DNA of 64,000 bases, taken from NCBI GenBank assembly GCA_045596745.1, contig JAZODA010000051.1:1-64000 (forward strand), given 5' to 3'. Positions 8,296-17,334 of this stretch are shown one piece after another. The notes under the pieces were generated by a model. The model ran no database searches and was not told the origin of the DNA. It saw only the letters and a program-made list of their open reading frames with translations. The stretch comes from RGIG3009 sp045596745. GTDB taxonomy: Bacteria; Bacillota; Clostridia; Oscillospirales; Acutalibacteraceae. Position numbers and translations under genes: made by a program. Position 1 is the stretch's first letter. Each line of letters starts with the position of its first letter.

Positions 8296-9189
8296 ATGAC
8301 GTTGAAAATCGATCTCGTCGCGCATATCACCCGACAGATGTCGGGGTTTTCAAAAGGGCAGCGCCTGATTGCTGCCTATATTCTTGAACATTACGACACC
8401 GCTGCGTTTATGACGGCCAATGCTCTCGGCGAAGCGGTGGGAGTCAGCGAGTCCACCGTGGTTCGTTTTGCCACGGAACTCGGTTTTTCGGGTTATCCTC
8501 GCTTGCAAAAGGCGATGCAGGAACTGGTTCGCAGCAAGCTTACCAGCGTGCAGCGCGTGGAAGTCACTCGCGCCCGCATGAAGGACGAGGAAGTACTGGA
8601 AAACGTAATGACCTATGATATGGCCAATCTGCGTCAGACGCTGGCGGAACTTGATCCCGCGGTGTTTGATGCGGCGGTGGAATCGCTTGTCAAAGCACGT
8701 CGGGTGTATGTGTTCGGTGCGGGTAGCTGCCGCGCACTGGCCAGTTTCCTTGCGTATTATCTGAAACTTCTTTTGCCGGACATTCGCCTTATCAGCACGT
8801 CCAGCGAAACCGAAATTCTGGAAGAAATGTTCCCCATCAGCGAACAGGATGCGCTGATCGGACTTAGCTTCCCACGCTATTCCAGCAAAGCGGTCAAGAC
8901 GGTGCATTTTGCCCATTCCCGCGGCGCACAGGTTGTGGCAATTACCGACAGCCAGCGTTCGCCGATTTCGGATTTTGCCAACCATTTGTTGTTGGCGCAC
9001 AGTGATATGGCGACCATCGTGGATTCGCTGGTTGCACCGCTGAGCATCATCAACGCGTTGCTGGTGGCTATCTCGCTTAAGCGGATGGATGCCAACCGTG
9101 AAACGCTCAATGAGCTGGAAACGTTGTGGGAAACGTACCACGTATATCAGCCTGCGGAAAAGCACACGGAGGACACGACCAATGGGTGA
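8296..9189 (+). CDS. MurR/RpiR family transcriptional regulator
   Basis: A 297-residue regulator. The N-terminal 77 residues are the HTH_6 fold (FSKGQRLIAAYILEHYD, then VSESTVVRFATELGFSGYPRLQ), and residues about 125-260 are a SIS sugar-phosphate-binding domain (VYVFGAGSCRALASFLAYYL, LIGLSFPRYSSKAV). Such proteins usually sense phosphorylated sugars and control sugar or amino-sugar genes. No sugar operon is next door; its downstream partner is a flavoprotein, overlapping by eight bases. A GTG one codon upstream of the ATG is an alternative start. Confidence 0.88.
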   Translation: MTLKIDLVAHITRQMSGFSKGQRLIAAYILEHYDTAAFMTANALGEAVGVSESTVVRFATELGFSGYPRLQKAMQELVRSKLTSVQRVEVTRARMKDEEVLENVMTYDMANLRQTLAELDPAVFDAAVESLVKARRVYVFGAGSCRALASFLAYYLKLLLPDIRLISTSSETEILEEMFPISEQDALIGLSFPRYSSKAVKTVHFAHSRGAQVVAITDSQRSPISDFANHLLLAHSDMATIVDSLVAPLSIINALLVAISLKRMDANRETLNELETLWETYHVYQPAEKHTEDTTNG

Positions 9190-10417
9190 GGCATTGCACG
9201 TTGTGGTGGTCGGCGGCGGTGCTGCCGGACTGCTTGCGGCGGGATTTGCCGCCAGACGTGGATACCGTGTCACGGTGGTGGAGCGAAACGAACGTCCGGC
9301 GCGTAAGGTGATGATTACCGGCAAGGGTCGCTGTAATGTTACCAACGACAGTTCTCCTGCCGACTGCATCACGCAGGTGCCGGGCAATGGTCGTTTTCTG
9401 TACAGTGCCTTTTCGGCGTTCGCGCCGCAGGATACGATGCAGCTTCTGGAAGAGCAGGGCGTACCGCTGAAAACCGAGCGCGGCAAGCGCGTGTTTCCGG
9501 TTTCGGACAAAGCGGTGGATGTGGTGGATGCGCTTGTGCGCTTTGCACGCAGCGGTGGTGTCCGCTTCCATACCGGTCGGGTAACGCGTCTGATTATCGA
9601 AGATGGCGTCTGCTGCGGTGTACAACTGGAGGACGGCACATCGCTTTCCGCTTATGGTGTTATTGTGTGCACCGGCGGTTGCTCATACCCCGGTACCGGC
9701 TCGACCGGTGACGGTTATGAGCTGGCACGACAGGCAGGACATACGGTGATTCCGCCGCGTCCGTCGTTGGTGCCGCTGGTAATCAAAGAGCCGTTTTGTG
9801 CCGATTTGCAGGGATTGTCCCTGCGCAACTGCTCGCTTACGGTGGTGGATACCGTCAGCGGCAAACCGATTTTTGATGATTTCGGCGAAATGCTGTTTAC
9901 GCATTTCGGCGTTTCGGGTCCGCTGGTGCTCAGTGCCAGCGCCCATATGCGAGAGATGTCGTCGGGACGATATCGCTTGCTTATCGATTTAAAACCGGCG
10001 CTTTCCGCCGAACAACTGGATGCCCGTCTTGTGCGTGAGTTGGAAGTCAAGCCGAACGCCTGTGTCGGCAATGCGATGGCGGCGGTGCTGCCGCGCTCGC
10101 TCATTGCTCCCGTACTGATGCTGGCAGAACTGCCGGGGGAGACAAAGTGTCATTCCGTACCCCGCGCAGCGCGTCTGCGACTGGGAACGATTTTGAAAGC
10201 GCTGCCGCTTACTGTGGCAGATTTCCGTCCGATTGCGGAGGCAATCGTTACCGCGGGTGGCGTCAACACGCGGGAGATAAACAGCAAAACCATGGCATCG
10301 CGCCTCGTGAGCGGTTTGTCCTTTGCGGGTGAGGTTCTGGATGTGGATGCCTATACCGGCGGCTTTAATTTACAGATTGCGTTTTCTACCGGTGCTGCTG
10401 CCGGTAACCATATTTAA
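9182..10417 (+). CDS. BaiN/HI0933-type NAD(P)/FAD-dependent oxidoreductase
   Basis: A 411-residue flavoprotein of the HI0933/YhiN/BaiN family. The Rossmann FAD motif VVGGGAAGLLAA lies at the N-terminus, followed by MITGKGRCNVTN, the family hallmark, and a C-terminal TAGGVNTREINSKTM and GEVLDVDAYTGGFNLQ. BaiN is linked to bile-acid dehydroxylation in some clostridia, but this family is broad and its general role is unsettled. It overlaps the RpiR gene and precedes cmk by 16 bases, as in many clostridia. Confidence 0.85.
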   Translation: MGEALHVVVVGGGAAGLLAAGFAARRGYRVTVVERNERPARKVMITGKGRCNVTNDSSPADCITQVPGNGRFLYSAFSAFAPQDTMQLLEEQGVPLKTERGKRVFPVSDKAVDVVDALVRFARSGGVRFHTGRVTRLIIEDGVCCGVQLEDGTSLSAYGVIVCTGGCSYPGTGSTGDGYELARQAGHTVIPPRPSLVPLVIKEPFCADLQGLSLRNCSLTVVDTVSGKPIFDDFGEMLFTHFGVSGPLVLSASAHMREMSSGRYRLLIDLKPALSAEQLDARLVRELEVKPNACVGNAMAAVLPRSLIAPVLMLAELPGETKCHSVPRAARLRLGTILKALPLTVADFRPIAEAIVTAGGVNTREINSKTMASRLVSGLSFAGEVLDVDAYTGGFNLQIAFSTGAAAGNHI

Positions 10418-10433
10418 AGGATGTTGAGGAATC

Positions 10434-11117
10434 ATGACAACGAAGAAAACCGTCGCTGTGGCGATCGATGGCCCGTCCGGGGCAGGTAAAAGCACCATTG
10501 CCCGCGTGCTTGCGGCGCAGCTTGGCTTTGTATATGTCGATACGGGCGCGCTGTATCGCACTGTCGGTCTGGCAGTGCTGCGCAAGGGTTATGATCCGCA
10601 CGATACGGCGGCGGTGGAAGCGCTGCTTCCGCAGCTGCAGGTGTCGCTCGGCTATGCCGACGGCGCGCAGCGCGTGTTTTTGAATGGGGAAGACGTCAGC
10701 GGTCAGATTCGCACGCCTGAGGTGTCGATGGCTGCTTCCGCCGTGTCGGCGTTGCCGCCGGTTCGTCGTTTCCTGTTCGATTTGCAGCAGGATACGGCCC
10801 GCCGCGAAAACGTGATTATGGATGGTCGCGACATCGGTACGGTTGTGTTGCCGTTTGCGGATGTCAAGATTTTCCTTACCGCCAGCGCTGAGGACCGTGC
10901 GCAGCGCCGCTTTGACGAGCTGGTAGCGAAAGGCGTTGAGGTTACTTACGAGGATGTTCTGCGCGATATGAAAGAGCGCGATTATAACGATTCCCATCGT
11001 GCGGCGGCGCCGCTGCGTCCGGCAGAGGATGCGATTCTGCTGGATACCACCGGCAACACGCTGGAGCAGTCGGTTGAACTGCTCAGAACAACGGTGACTG
11101 AGAATCTGAAAGGGTGA
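10434..11117 (+). CDS. cmk: Cytidylate kinase
   Basis: A 227-residue (d)CMP kinase that phosphorylates CMP and dCMP with ATP for nucleic acid and lipid precursor synthesis. Motifs: P-loop DGPSGAGKST (about residues 11-20), FVYVDTGALYR, and MDGRDIGTVV. Length and order match the bacterial family. It overlaps the GTG upstream of plsC and belongs to the cmk-plsC-ispH/rpsA operon common in Clostridia. Confidence 0.96.
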   Translation: MTTKKTVAVAIDGPSGAGKSTIARVLAAQLGFVYVDTGALYRTVGLAVLRKGYDPHDTAAVEALLPQLQVSLGYADGAQRVFLNGEDVSGQIRTPEVSMAASAVSALPPVRRFLFDLQQDTARRENVIMDGRDIGTVVLPFADVKIFLTASAEDRAQRRFDELVAKGVEVTYEDVLRDMKERDYNDSHRAAAPLRPAEDAILLDTTGNTLEQSVELLRTTVTENLKG

Positions 11118-11122
11118 GACGT

Positions 11123-11743
11123 ATGTGGTTGGGTAAATTCCTGATTTGGCTTCTGGGGCCGTGCGTCCGTCTGCTGGTTCGTGTTCGGGTAATCGGGCAG
11201 GAAAACCTGCCGTCTGCCGACGTGCCGCTGGTTCTTTGCTCTAACCATATTTCTAACTGGGACCCGGTTATGCTGGTTGTGGTACAGCGCAAGCGCCATA
11301 TTCATTTTATGGCCAAGGCGGAACTGTTTAAAAACCGCTTGTTTGCGTGGTTCCTCGGCAAACAGATCGGTGCATTTGCGGTACATCGCGGCACGGGCGA
11401 CACCGGCGCGATTGACACCGCCAAGAAGATTGTTGAAGAGGGAAAAGTCATGGGCATTTTCCCGGAGGGTACCCGCTCCAAGGATGGCAAGCTGATGCGC
11501 GCCAAGTCCGGCGCGGCACTGATTGTGTCGCAGACAGGAGCGACGGTGCAGCCGGTAGCGGTGGTTGCCCGCGATCAGCGTGTGCGCTTGTTCCGTCGCA
11601 CGCTTATCGTGTACGGAAAGCCGCTTACCCCTGCCGATTTGCATCTGGATGGGGAGAACCCGGATTTGCGCTATGCCTCGCGTCGCCTGATGGAAGTCAT
11701 TGGTGAGCTTATCGAAAAGTACACGCCGGAGGTGTCGCGCTGA
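11123..11743 (+). CDS. plsC: 1-acyl-sn-glycerol-3-phosphate acyltransferase
   Basis: A 206-residue PlsC-type acyltransferase, transferring an acyl chain to lysophosphatidic acid in phospholipid synthesis. The NHISNWDP block supplies the HX4D catalytic motif, and FPEGTRSKDG is the second substrate motif. One N-terminal membrane segment is likely. ATG 11123 is chosen because an AAAGGG site lies about eight bases upstream; a GTG at 11114 is also in frame. Its TGA overlaps the ATG of the next gene by one base. Confidence 0.93.
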   Translation: MWLGKFLIWLLGPCVRLLVRVRVIGQENLPSADVPLVLCSNHISNWDPVMLVVVQRKRHIHFMAKAELFKNRLFAWFLGKQIGAFAVHRGTGDTGAIDTAKKIVEEGKVMGIFPEGTRSKDGKLMRAKSGAALIVSQTGATVQPVAVVARDQRVRLFRRTLIVYGKPLTPADLHLDGENPDLRYASRRLMEVIGELIEKYTPEVSR

Positions 11744-13764
11744 TGACGGTTCGTGTTGCCGAATCCGCCGGGTTTTGCTTTGGCGTTAAACGTGCGGTGG
11801 ACGCCGTGTACGAACTGCTGGATTCGGGGAAGAGCGTGTGTACGCTTGGTCCTATTATCCACAATCCACAGATGGTGGAAGCGCTGAATCGGCGCGGCGT
11901 GCGTATCGTTTCGGACCCGTCGGAAGTGTCCGCTGAGGCAACGCTGGTAATTCGTTCGCACGGCGTACCCGAATGTGTGTACGACACGTTACGCGAGCAG
12001 GGTATTCCGTATCACGATGCGACCTGTCCGTTTGTCGCCAAGATTCATAAAATCGTGGCGGAGCAATCCGAGGCGGGGAAGACGGTCCTCATCGCCGGAG
12101 ATGCCGAACATCCCGAGGTGGTGGGCATCCGCGGCTATTGCCGAGGGAACTCTTTTGTGTTTTCCACCGAGGGAGAACTGCAAAAACTTATGGATGAAAC
12201 GCCGTTTTCGTCGGACGAACCGCTGATTTTGGTGGCTCAGACGACATTTCATACGGATATCTGGAAAAAATGTTCGGAAATCGCAAAAAAACACTATACA
12301 AATCTGCAAATCTTTGATACAATATGTAACGCAACTGCGCGCCGTCAGGCAGAAGCGGTTGCCCTGTCACAACAAAGTGATGTGATGGTGATTGTCGGTG
12401 GACGTCAAAGCTCCAACACTGCAAAGCTCCGGGACGTCTGTCAACCCCATTGCCGTACGGTACTTATCGAAACGGCGGCGGAGTTGTCAGCGGAACAATT
12501 TGCCGGTGCTCATATCGTTGGGTTGACTGCAGGAGCTTCAACGCCGGCCGATATTATAAAGGAGGTACTTTCAACCATGTCCGAGATCGTAAACAACAGC
12601 GAAGTCCAAGAAAAAGAGGTGGCCGTTGCCGCCGAAACTGTCAAATCCTTTGACGAAATGAGTTTTGAGGAGGCGCTTGAAGCTTCTCTTCAAAGTTTAA
12701 CTACAGATGAAAGAGTGCGCGGTATTGTCATCGGCATCGCCCCCAACGAGGTGCAGGTAGAAGTTATCGGCCGCAAGCAGACCGGTTACATCCCGGCTGA
12801 CGAGCTTTCTGCCGAGGGCGGCGATCCTGCTTCCCTGGTGAAGATTGGCGAAGAACTGGAACTGCTCATCATGCGCACCAACGACCAGGAAGGCACCATC
12901 ATGCTTTCCAAGAAGCGCGTCGATGCCAAGAAGGGCTGGGACACCATCGTGGCTGCCGGCGAAAGCGGCGAAGTCCTGACCGGTGTTATCACCGACGTTA
13001 TCAAGGGTGGCGTTCTGGTTGCTTCCCATGGCGTTAAGGTGTTCGTGCCTGCTTCCCATGCGTCCGTGAGCCGTATGGAAGATCTCACCCCTCTGCTGAA
13101 GACGGAAGTCCGCTTCAAGATTCTGGAGACCAACCAGGCTCGCCGTCGCGCGGTGGGTTCTGTCCGCGACGTGGCTCGCGTGGAGCGCAAGGAGAAGGAA
13201 GAAGCTTTCTTCGCCGAAGCAGTTGTCGGTCAGAAGTACACCGGTACGGTGCGTTCGCTGACCAACTACGGCGCGTTTGTTGACCTGGGCGGCGTGGACG
13301 GTATGATTCACGTTTCCGAGCTGGCTTGGAAGCGCATTAAGCATCCTTCCGAAGTTGTCAGCGTCGGCGATGTCGTCGAAGTGTACATCCGTGACCTGGA
13401 TGTTGAAAAGCACAAGATCTCGCTCGGCTATCGCCGTGCCGAGGACAATCCGTTCGTCGTCTTCACCGGCAAGTATGCCGAGGGCGATGTTGTCACCGCG
13501 AAGATCGTGGGTATGACCACCTTTGGTGCGTTTGCTCAGATTATGCCCGGTGTGGACGGCCTGATCCACATTTCTCAGATTGCTAACCGTCGTATCGAGA
13601 AGCCGCAGGATGCGCTGAAGGTCGGCGAAGAAGTTCAGGTGAAGATCACCGGTATCGACATGGAGACCAAGCGCATCAGCTTGTCCATCCGTGCTCTGCT
13701 GGAGGATGCTCCTGTTGTTGAAGAAGCGGCTGCCGAGGAAGCTCCCGCTGAGGACGCCGAGTAA
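11743..13764 (+). CDS. ispH: Fused HMBPP reductase (IspH) and ribosomal protein S1
   Basis: A 673-residue fusion found in Clostridia. Residues 1 to about 278 are IspH, the [4Fe-4S] enzyme that makes IPP and DMAPP at the end of the MEP pathway; its three cluster cysteines are C12 (FCFGVKR), C95 (ATCPFV) and C195 (DTICNATARRQ). From about residue 320 come four S1 RNA-binding repeats, the third (GAFVDLGGVDGMIHVSEL) and fourth (FGAFAQIMPGVDGLIHISQI) being the best. The linker is acidic and the C-terminus ends in a Glu/Ala-rich tail. An internal ribosome site could produce S1 alone (see separate entry). Confidence 0.95.
   Translation: MTVRVAESAGFCFGVKRAVDAVYELLDSGKSVCTLGPIIHNPQMVEALNRRGVRIVSDPSEVSAEATLVIRSHGVPECVYDTLREQGIPYHDATCPFVAKIHKIVAEQSEAGKTVLIAGDAEHPEVVGIRGYCRGNSFVFSTEGELQKLMDETPFSSDEPLILVAQTTFHTDIWKKCSEIAKKHYTNLQIFDTICNATARRQAEAVALSQQSDVMVIVGGRQSSNTAKLRDVCQPHCRTVLIETAAELSAEQFAGAHIVGLTAGASTPADIIKEVLSTMSEIVNNSEVQEKEVAVAAETVKSFDEMSFEEALEASLQSLTTDERVRGIVIGIAPNEVQVEVIGRKQTGYIPADELSAEGGDPASLVKIGEELELLIMRTNDQEGTIMLSKKRVDAKKGWDTIVAAGESGEVLTGVITDVIKGGVLVASHGVKVFVPASHASVSRMEDLTPLLKTEVRFKILETNQARRRAVGSVRDVARVERKEKEEAFFAEAVVGQKYTGTVRSLTNYGAFVDLGGVDGMIHVSELAWKRIKHPSEVVSVGDVVEVYIRDLDVEKHKISLGYRRAEDNPFVVFTGKYAEGDVVTAKIVGMTTFGAFAQIMPGVDGLIHISQIANRRIEKPQDALKVGEEVQVKITGIDMETKRISLSIRALLEDAPVVEEAAAEEAPAEDAE
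12558..12579 (+). promoter_or_regulatory. Internal Shine-Dalgarno and in-frame ATG inside ispH-rpsA
   Basis: AAAGGAGGT (12558-12566) precedes an in-frame ATG (12577-12579) at codon 279, exactly at the IspH/S1 boundary. Starting here would give a free 395-residue S1 protein beginning MSEIVNNSEVQEKE. The gap from GGAGG to ATG is 11 bases, slightly long but usable. The site is seen; its use is inference. Confidence 0.55.
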
Positions 13765-13772
13765 TTGACACC

Positions 13773-13810
13773 AAAAAGGGAAACGGGACACCGTTTCCCT
13801 TTACTTTTTG
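13773..13810 (+). terminator. Intrinsic terminator after ispH-rpsA
   Basis: Perfect 12-base-pair stem AAAGGGAAACGG (13775-13786), GACA loop, arm 13791-13802, then ACTTTTTG. The T-run is broken by AC, so some read-through into rpiB is possible. Confidence 0.75.
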
Positions 13811-13824
13811 AGGAGGAACAGAAA

Positions 13825-14274
13825 ATGATTGCTATTGCTTGTGACCATGCCGGTCCTGCCCTGAAAGAAGAAATCAAAGCGATGCTCGCCGAAATGGGCG
13901 AGACGGTGCGCGACTTCGGTACGGATACCGAAGCCAGCGTGGATTACCCGGTGTATGCTGCTCGCGCAGCCCGCGCTGTGGCGTCCGGCGAATGCGAAAA
14001 AGGCATTGTGATTTGCGGTACCGGTATCGGTATCAGCATTTCCGCCAACAAGGTTAAGGGCGTGCGCTGCGCGCTTTGCAGCGAGGCTCTCTCCGCCAAG
14101 CTGACCCGTCAGCACAACGATGCGAATATGGTTGCTATCGGTGCGCGCGTGACCGGCCCGGAGCTGGCGAAGGAAATCGTCCGCGTGTTCCTGACCACGC
14201 CGTTTGAGGGCGGTCGCCATCAGCGCCGCGTCGATCTGGTTACGGCACTGGAAAACGGCGAGGAGCTGGAATAA
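13825..14274 (+). CDS. rpiB: Ribose-5-phosphate isomerase B
   Basis: A 149-residue RpiB/LacAB-family isomerase, interconverting ribose 5-phosphate and ribulose 5-phosphate. Motifs: IAIACDHAGPALKEEI, DYPVYA, and GIVICGTGIGISISANK, which holds the catalytic Cys and phosphate-binding turn. An AGGAGGAA site precedes the ATG. RpiB-type enzymes are close to sugar-phosphate isomerases for allose and galactose, so substrate is inferred from length and motif. It overlaps the next gene by one base. Confidence 0.92.
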   Translation: MIAIACDHAGPALKEEIKAMLAEMGETVRDFGTDTEASVDYPVYAARAARAVASGECEKGIVICGTGIGISISANKVKGVRCALCSEALSAKLTRQHNDANMVAIGARVTGPELAKEIVRVFLTTPFEGGRHQRRVDLVTALENGEELE

Positions 14275-14924
14275 TGTGCACCACAGCCACAATGGAAGCG
14301 GTAGCGCAAGCGCTGCGCCGCAACAATATGGAGGCCTACTGCGTTAACCGTTCCGATGAGGTGATTCCGCTTCTTCGCACGCTGATGAAGGTGGGGGACA
14401 CGGTAGCGGTCGGCGGCTCGCGCACGTTGGATGAAACCGGCGTGCTTCCGATGCTGCGAAATGGTGAATATCGGTTTTTGGATCGGTATAAGCCGGGACT
14501 TTCCGCCGATGAGATGCGCGATATTTTCGTTGCCAGCCTAGGTGCGGATGTGTACCTCTGTTCCGCCAACGCTGTGACGGAGCAGGGCGAAATTTACTGC
14601 GTCGATGGCAACGGCAACCGCATTGCGGCTTTGTGCTATGGTCCGCGTTCGGTGGTGCTGATTGTCGGTTGCAATAAAATTGTTTCCGATTTGAAAGAGG
14701 CACAGCACCGTGTAAAAACGGTGGCTGCGCCGAAAAACACAGCGCGTCTCGGTTGTGCCACTCCCTGTGTCCAAAGCGGTGTTTGCTTTGGTGTCGAAGG
14801 GGAAGAGTGCACGAACGGATGCAACGCTGCCGGTCGCATTTGCTGCTCCTATTTGACGCTGGGATATCAGCGTATAGCAGGACGCATCAAGGTGGTTTTG
14901 GTAGGGGAGCCGCTCGGTTTTTAA
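14274..14924 (+). CDS. LUD-domain protein
   Basis: A 216-residue stand-alone LUD (LutC/YkgG-like, DUF162) protein. The core is visible as VGDTVAVGGSRTLDETGVL, DVYLCSANAVTEQGEIYCVDG and VVLIVGCNKIV. The C-terminal third is Cys-rich (C at GCATPCVQSGVC, CTNGCNAAGRICC), suggesting metal or Fe-S binding. LutC-like proteins act in lactate oxidation, but lutA and lutB are absent here, so the role is open. The ATG overlaps the rpiB stop (TAATG), implying translational coupling. Confidence 0.85.
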   Translation: MCTTATMEAVAQALRRNNMEAYCVNRSDEVIPLLRTLMKVGDTVAVGGSRTLDETGVLPMLRNGEYRFLDRYKPGLSADEMRDIFVASLGADVYLCSANAVTEQGEIYCVDGNGNRIAALCYGPRSVVLIVGCNKIVSDLKEAQHRVKTVAAPKNTARLGCATPCVQSGVCFGVEGEECTNGCNAAGRICCSYLTLGYQRIAGRIKVVLVGEPLGF

Positions 14925-14936
14925 AAACAAAAAATG

Positions 14937-14973
14937 CAGCCATCGGAAGTACGACTCCCGATGGCTGTTTTTT
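14937..14973 (+). terminator. Intrinsic terminator after the LUD gene
   Basis: CAGCCATCGG (14937-14946) pairs with CCGATGGCTG (14958-14967), followed by TTTTTTG. Confidence 0.88.
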
Positions 14974-15068
14974 GCGTTCCAGAACCTTTCTCGGCTATGT
15001 CCCGAAAAACCGCAAACACTATATATGGTGGTTTTTTGAAAAAATTACACCTTTTTTTCAGAAAATAT

Positions 15069-15096
15069 TTGATTTTTCCAAAAAACGTGGTATACT
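15069..15096 (+). promoter_or_regulatory. Sigma-A promoter for murA
   Basis: TTGATT (15069-15074), 16-base spacer, TATACT (15091-15096). It lies in the 14974-15185 gap, which otherwise holds only an AT-rich tract. Confidence 0.65.
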
Positions 15097-15185
15097 GTTT
15101 TTTGGAATAGAATAAGGGGCGTAGTATACCCTTTTACAGACCATCCTACACAGCAGAACCATCACGCTTGCAGGGAGTGGGGATT

Positions 15186-16472
15186 TTGAGAAAATATGTT
15201 ATCAGCGGTGGTCATCGTTTGACCGGTACCGTCGATATCAGCGGCGCGAAAAACGCCGTTGTGGCAATTTTGCCGGCGACTGTATTGGCCAACGGTGTTT
15301 GCCGTCTTGAAAATATACCGTGCATATCCGACGTCGAGACCGCCTTGGAAATTCTGGCTTCTCTCGGCGCTGTTGTTCGTCGTATCGATCAGCATACAGT
15401 GGAGATCGATTCCCGTACGATTATGACCCAGACCGTGCCGCACGATCTCGCGAAGAAAATGCGTGCATCGTATTACTTCATCGGCGCATTGCTCGGTCGT
15501 TTCGGTAAGGCCAGCGTGCCGATGCCGGGTGGTTGCGATTTCGGTGCTCGTCCCATTGACCAGCATCTGAAGGGTTTCACCTCGCTGGGCGCACAGGTGC
15601 TTCCGATGGAGAACGGTATGATTACCGCACAGGCGGACAAGCTTGTCGGCAACTCGGTGTATCTCGATATGGTATCGGTCGGTGCTACCGTAAACATTAT
15701 GCTCGCGGCAGTGTATGCCGAAGGCATTACGGTGATTGAAAATGCCGCCAAAGAGCCGCATATCGTTGACTTGGCTAACTTCTTGAACTCGATGGGCGCG
15801 GATATCCGCGGCGCCGGTACCGACGTTATCAAGGTGCGTGGCGTTAATCGCCTGTATGGTGCGACATATTCCATCATCCCCGACCAGATTGAAGCAGGCA
15901 CCTATATGGCTGCGGCGGTGGCGACGGGCGGCGATGTGACGGTTCGCAACGTTATTCCGAAGCATCTGGAGTCCATTACCGCGAAGCTGCAGGAAATGGG
16001 CGCCGAGATTGAGGAATTCGACGAAGAAATCCGCGTTTGCGCTTCGGGACGTATGCGTCACTGCAACGTCAAGACGATGCCGCATCCCGGCTTCCCGACC
16101 GATATGCAGCCGCAGATTGCGGTGCTTCTGTCGATGGCAGAGGGCACCAGCATCGTGAGCGAGGGCGTTTGGGAAAATCGTTTCCGCTATGTCGACGAAC
16201 TGCGTCGTATGGGCGCGGATATTCAGGTAGACGGCAAGCTGGCTGTGATTCAGGGTGTACCGTCGCTGACCGCTGCTCCTGTCAAAGCGGTAGACCTGCG
16301 TGCCGGTTCGGCGATGGTCATTGCGGCAATGGCGGCAAAGGGTGTTACCGAAATCGAAGACATCCAATACATCGAGCGCGGCTACGAAAACCTGGTGGAA
16401 AAGCTCCGGGGACTTGGTGCGGACATCCAGTATGTCAACGTGGAGGAGCCGGCTTTCCAATCGGCACAATAA
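15186..16472 (+). CDS. murA: UDP-N-acetylglucosamine 1-carboxyvinyltransferase
   Basis: A 428-residue MurA/EPSP-synthase-fold enzyme that transfers enolpyruvate from PEP to UDP-GlcNAc, the first committed step of peptidoglycan synthesis. SGAKNAVVAILPA is near the N-terminus and the catalytic Cys117 sits in PGGCDFGARPID, so fosfomycin should react with it. The C-terminal block RAGSAMVIAAMAAKGVTEI is intact. The start is a TTG (15186) with AGGGAGTGGGG upstream, since no ATG precedes the conserved RKYVISGG. It ends at a hairpin. Confidence 0.96.
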   Translation: MRKYVISGGHRLTGTVDISGAKNAVVAILPATVLANGVCRLENIPCISDVETALEILASLGAVVRRIDQHTVEIDSRTIMTQTVPHDLAKKMRASYYFIGALLGRFGKASVPMPGGCDFGARPIDQHLKGFTSLGAQVLPMENGMITAQADKLVGNSVYLDMVSVGATVNIMLAAVYAEGITVIENAAKEPHIVDLANFLNSMGADIRGAGTDVIKVRGVNRLYGATYSIIPDQIEAGTYMAAAVATGGDVTVRNVIPKHLESITAKLQEMGAEIEEFDEEIRVCASGRMRHCNVKTMPHPGFPTDMQPQIAVLLSMAEGTSIVSEGVWENRFRYVDELRRMGADIQVDGKLAVIQGVPSLTAAPVKAVDLRAGSAMVIAAMAAKGVTEIEDIQYIERGYENLVEKLRGLGADIQYVNVEEPAFQSAQ

Positions 16473-16483
16473 CATGACGTTAG

Positions 16484-16517
16484 CGGCGCACACTCATTCG
16501 GTGTGCGCCGTTTTTTT
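16484..16517 (+). terminator. Intrinsic terminator after murA
   Basis: CGGCGCACAC (16484-16493), seven-base loop, perfect complement 16501-16510, then seven T. Confidence 0.92.
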
Positions 16518-16533
16518 GAGAAAGGATCACATC

Positions 16534-17322
16534 ATGGCGCGTTTTTGCCCCTTGTTCAGCGGCAGCAGCGGTAATAGCCTGTACGTCGGCACGGCGGAGG
16601 GCGGTTTGCTGGTGGATGCCGGTGTGAGTGCCCGTCGTATTGAACGGGCGCTGTGGAATCGGGAAATCGACCCCGGAAGCATCCGTGCGATACTGATTAC
16701 CCACGAACATATTGATCATATCAACGGCCTGCGCGTGTTCTGCAAACGGTTTCGTATTCCGGTATATGCGACACCCGGTACGTGTAGCGCACTGCGTGAG
16801 GATGCGGCACTTGAGCCGGAAACGCTGTGTCTTCCCATTACCGAAACGCAGACAATCGGCGAGTTTTCCGTGACCCCGTTTGCCACGTCGCACGATAGCC
16901 GTGAAAGCTGCGGTTATCGCATTACGCTTCCGGACGAACGCGTTGTCGGTGTAGCAACCGACCTTGGAGTAATGACCCCGACCGTACGTGAGGGGTTGAA
17001 TGGTTGTGACCTGATACATTTTGAATCCAACCACGATGTGCGAATGTTGGAAAACGGACCGTATCCGTATCCGCTCAAGCGCCGTATTCTTTCCGCGAGA
17101 GGACATCTGTCCAACGAAGCATGTGCCAGAGAACTTCCTGCGCTGGTTCGTGGCGGTACGACGCGGATTGTGCTTGGACATATCAGCAAGGAAAACAATA
17201 TGCCGTCGCTTGCAGTGGCTACCGCTCGTGCGGAGCTGGAGGCGTGCGGAATGACGGAAAATATCGATTATCTTTTGCAAGCGGCGGCTCCCGAATGCGA
17301 CCGTCCGTATATGGTGTTTTAA
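16534..17322 (+). CDS. MBL-fold hydrolase, WalJ/YycJ-like
   Basis: A 262-residue metallo-beta-lactamase-fold protein of the WalJ (YycJ) type, beginning MARFCPLFSGSSGNSLYV. The metal motif THEHIDHINGL (HxHxDH) and later HFESNHD are present. WalJ is associated with the WalKR cell-wall system and with coordinated division and DNA replication in low-GC Gram-positives, but no walRK genes are adjacent. RlmH follows 12 bases later; this pairing also occurs in Bacillus near the walRK locus. Confidence 0.88.
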   Translation: MARFCPLFSGSSGNSLYVGTAEGGLLVDAGVSARRIERALWNREIDPGSIRAILITHEHIDHINGLRVFCKRFRIPVYATPGTCSALREDAALEPETLCLPITETQTIGEFSVTPFATSHDSRESCGYRITLPDERVVGVATDLGVMTPTVREGLNGCDLIHFESNHDVRMLENGPYPYPLKRRILSARGHLSNEACARELPALVRGGTTRIVLGHISKENNMPSLAVATARAELEACGMTENIDYLLQAAAPECDRPYMVF

Positions 17323-17334
17323 GGAGGGCGTGTT

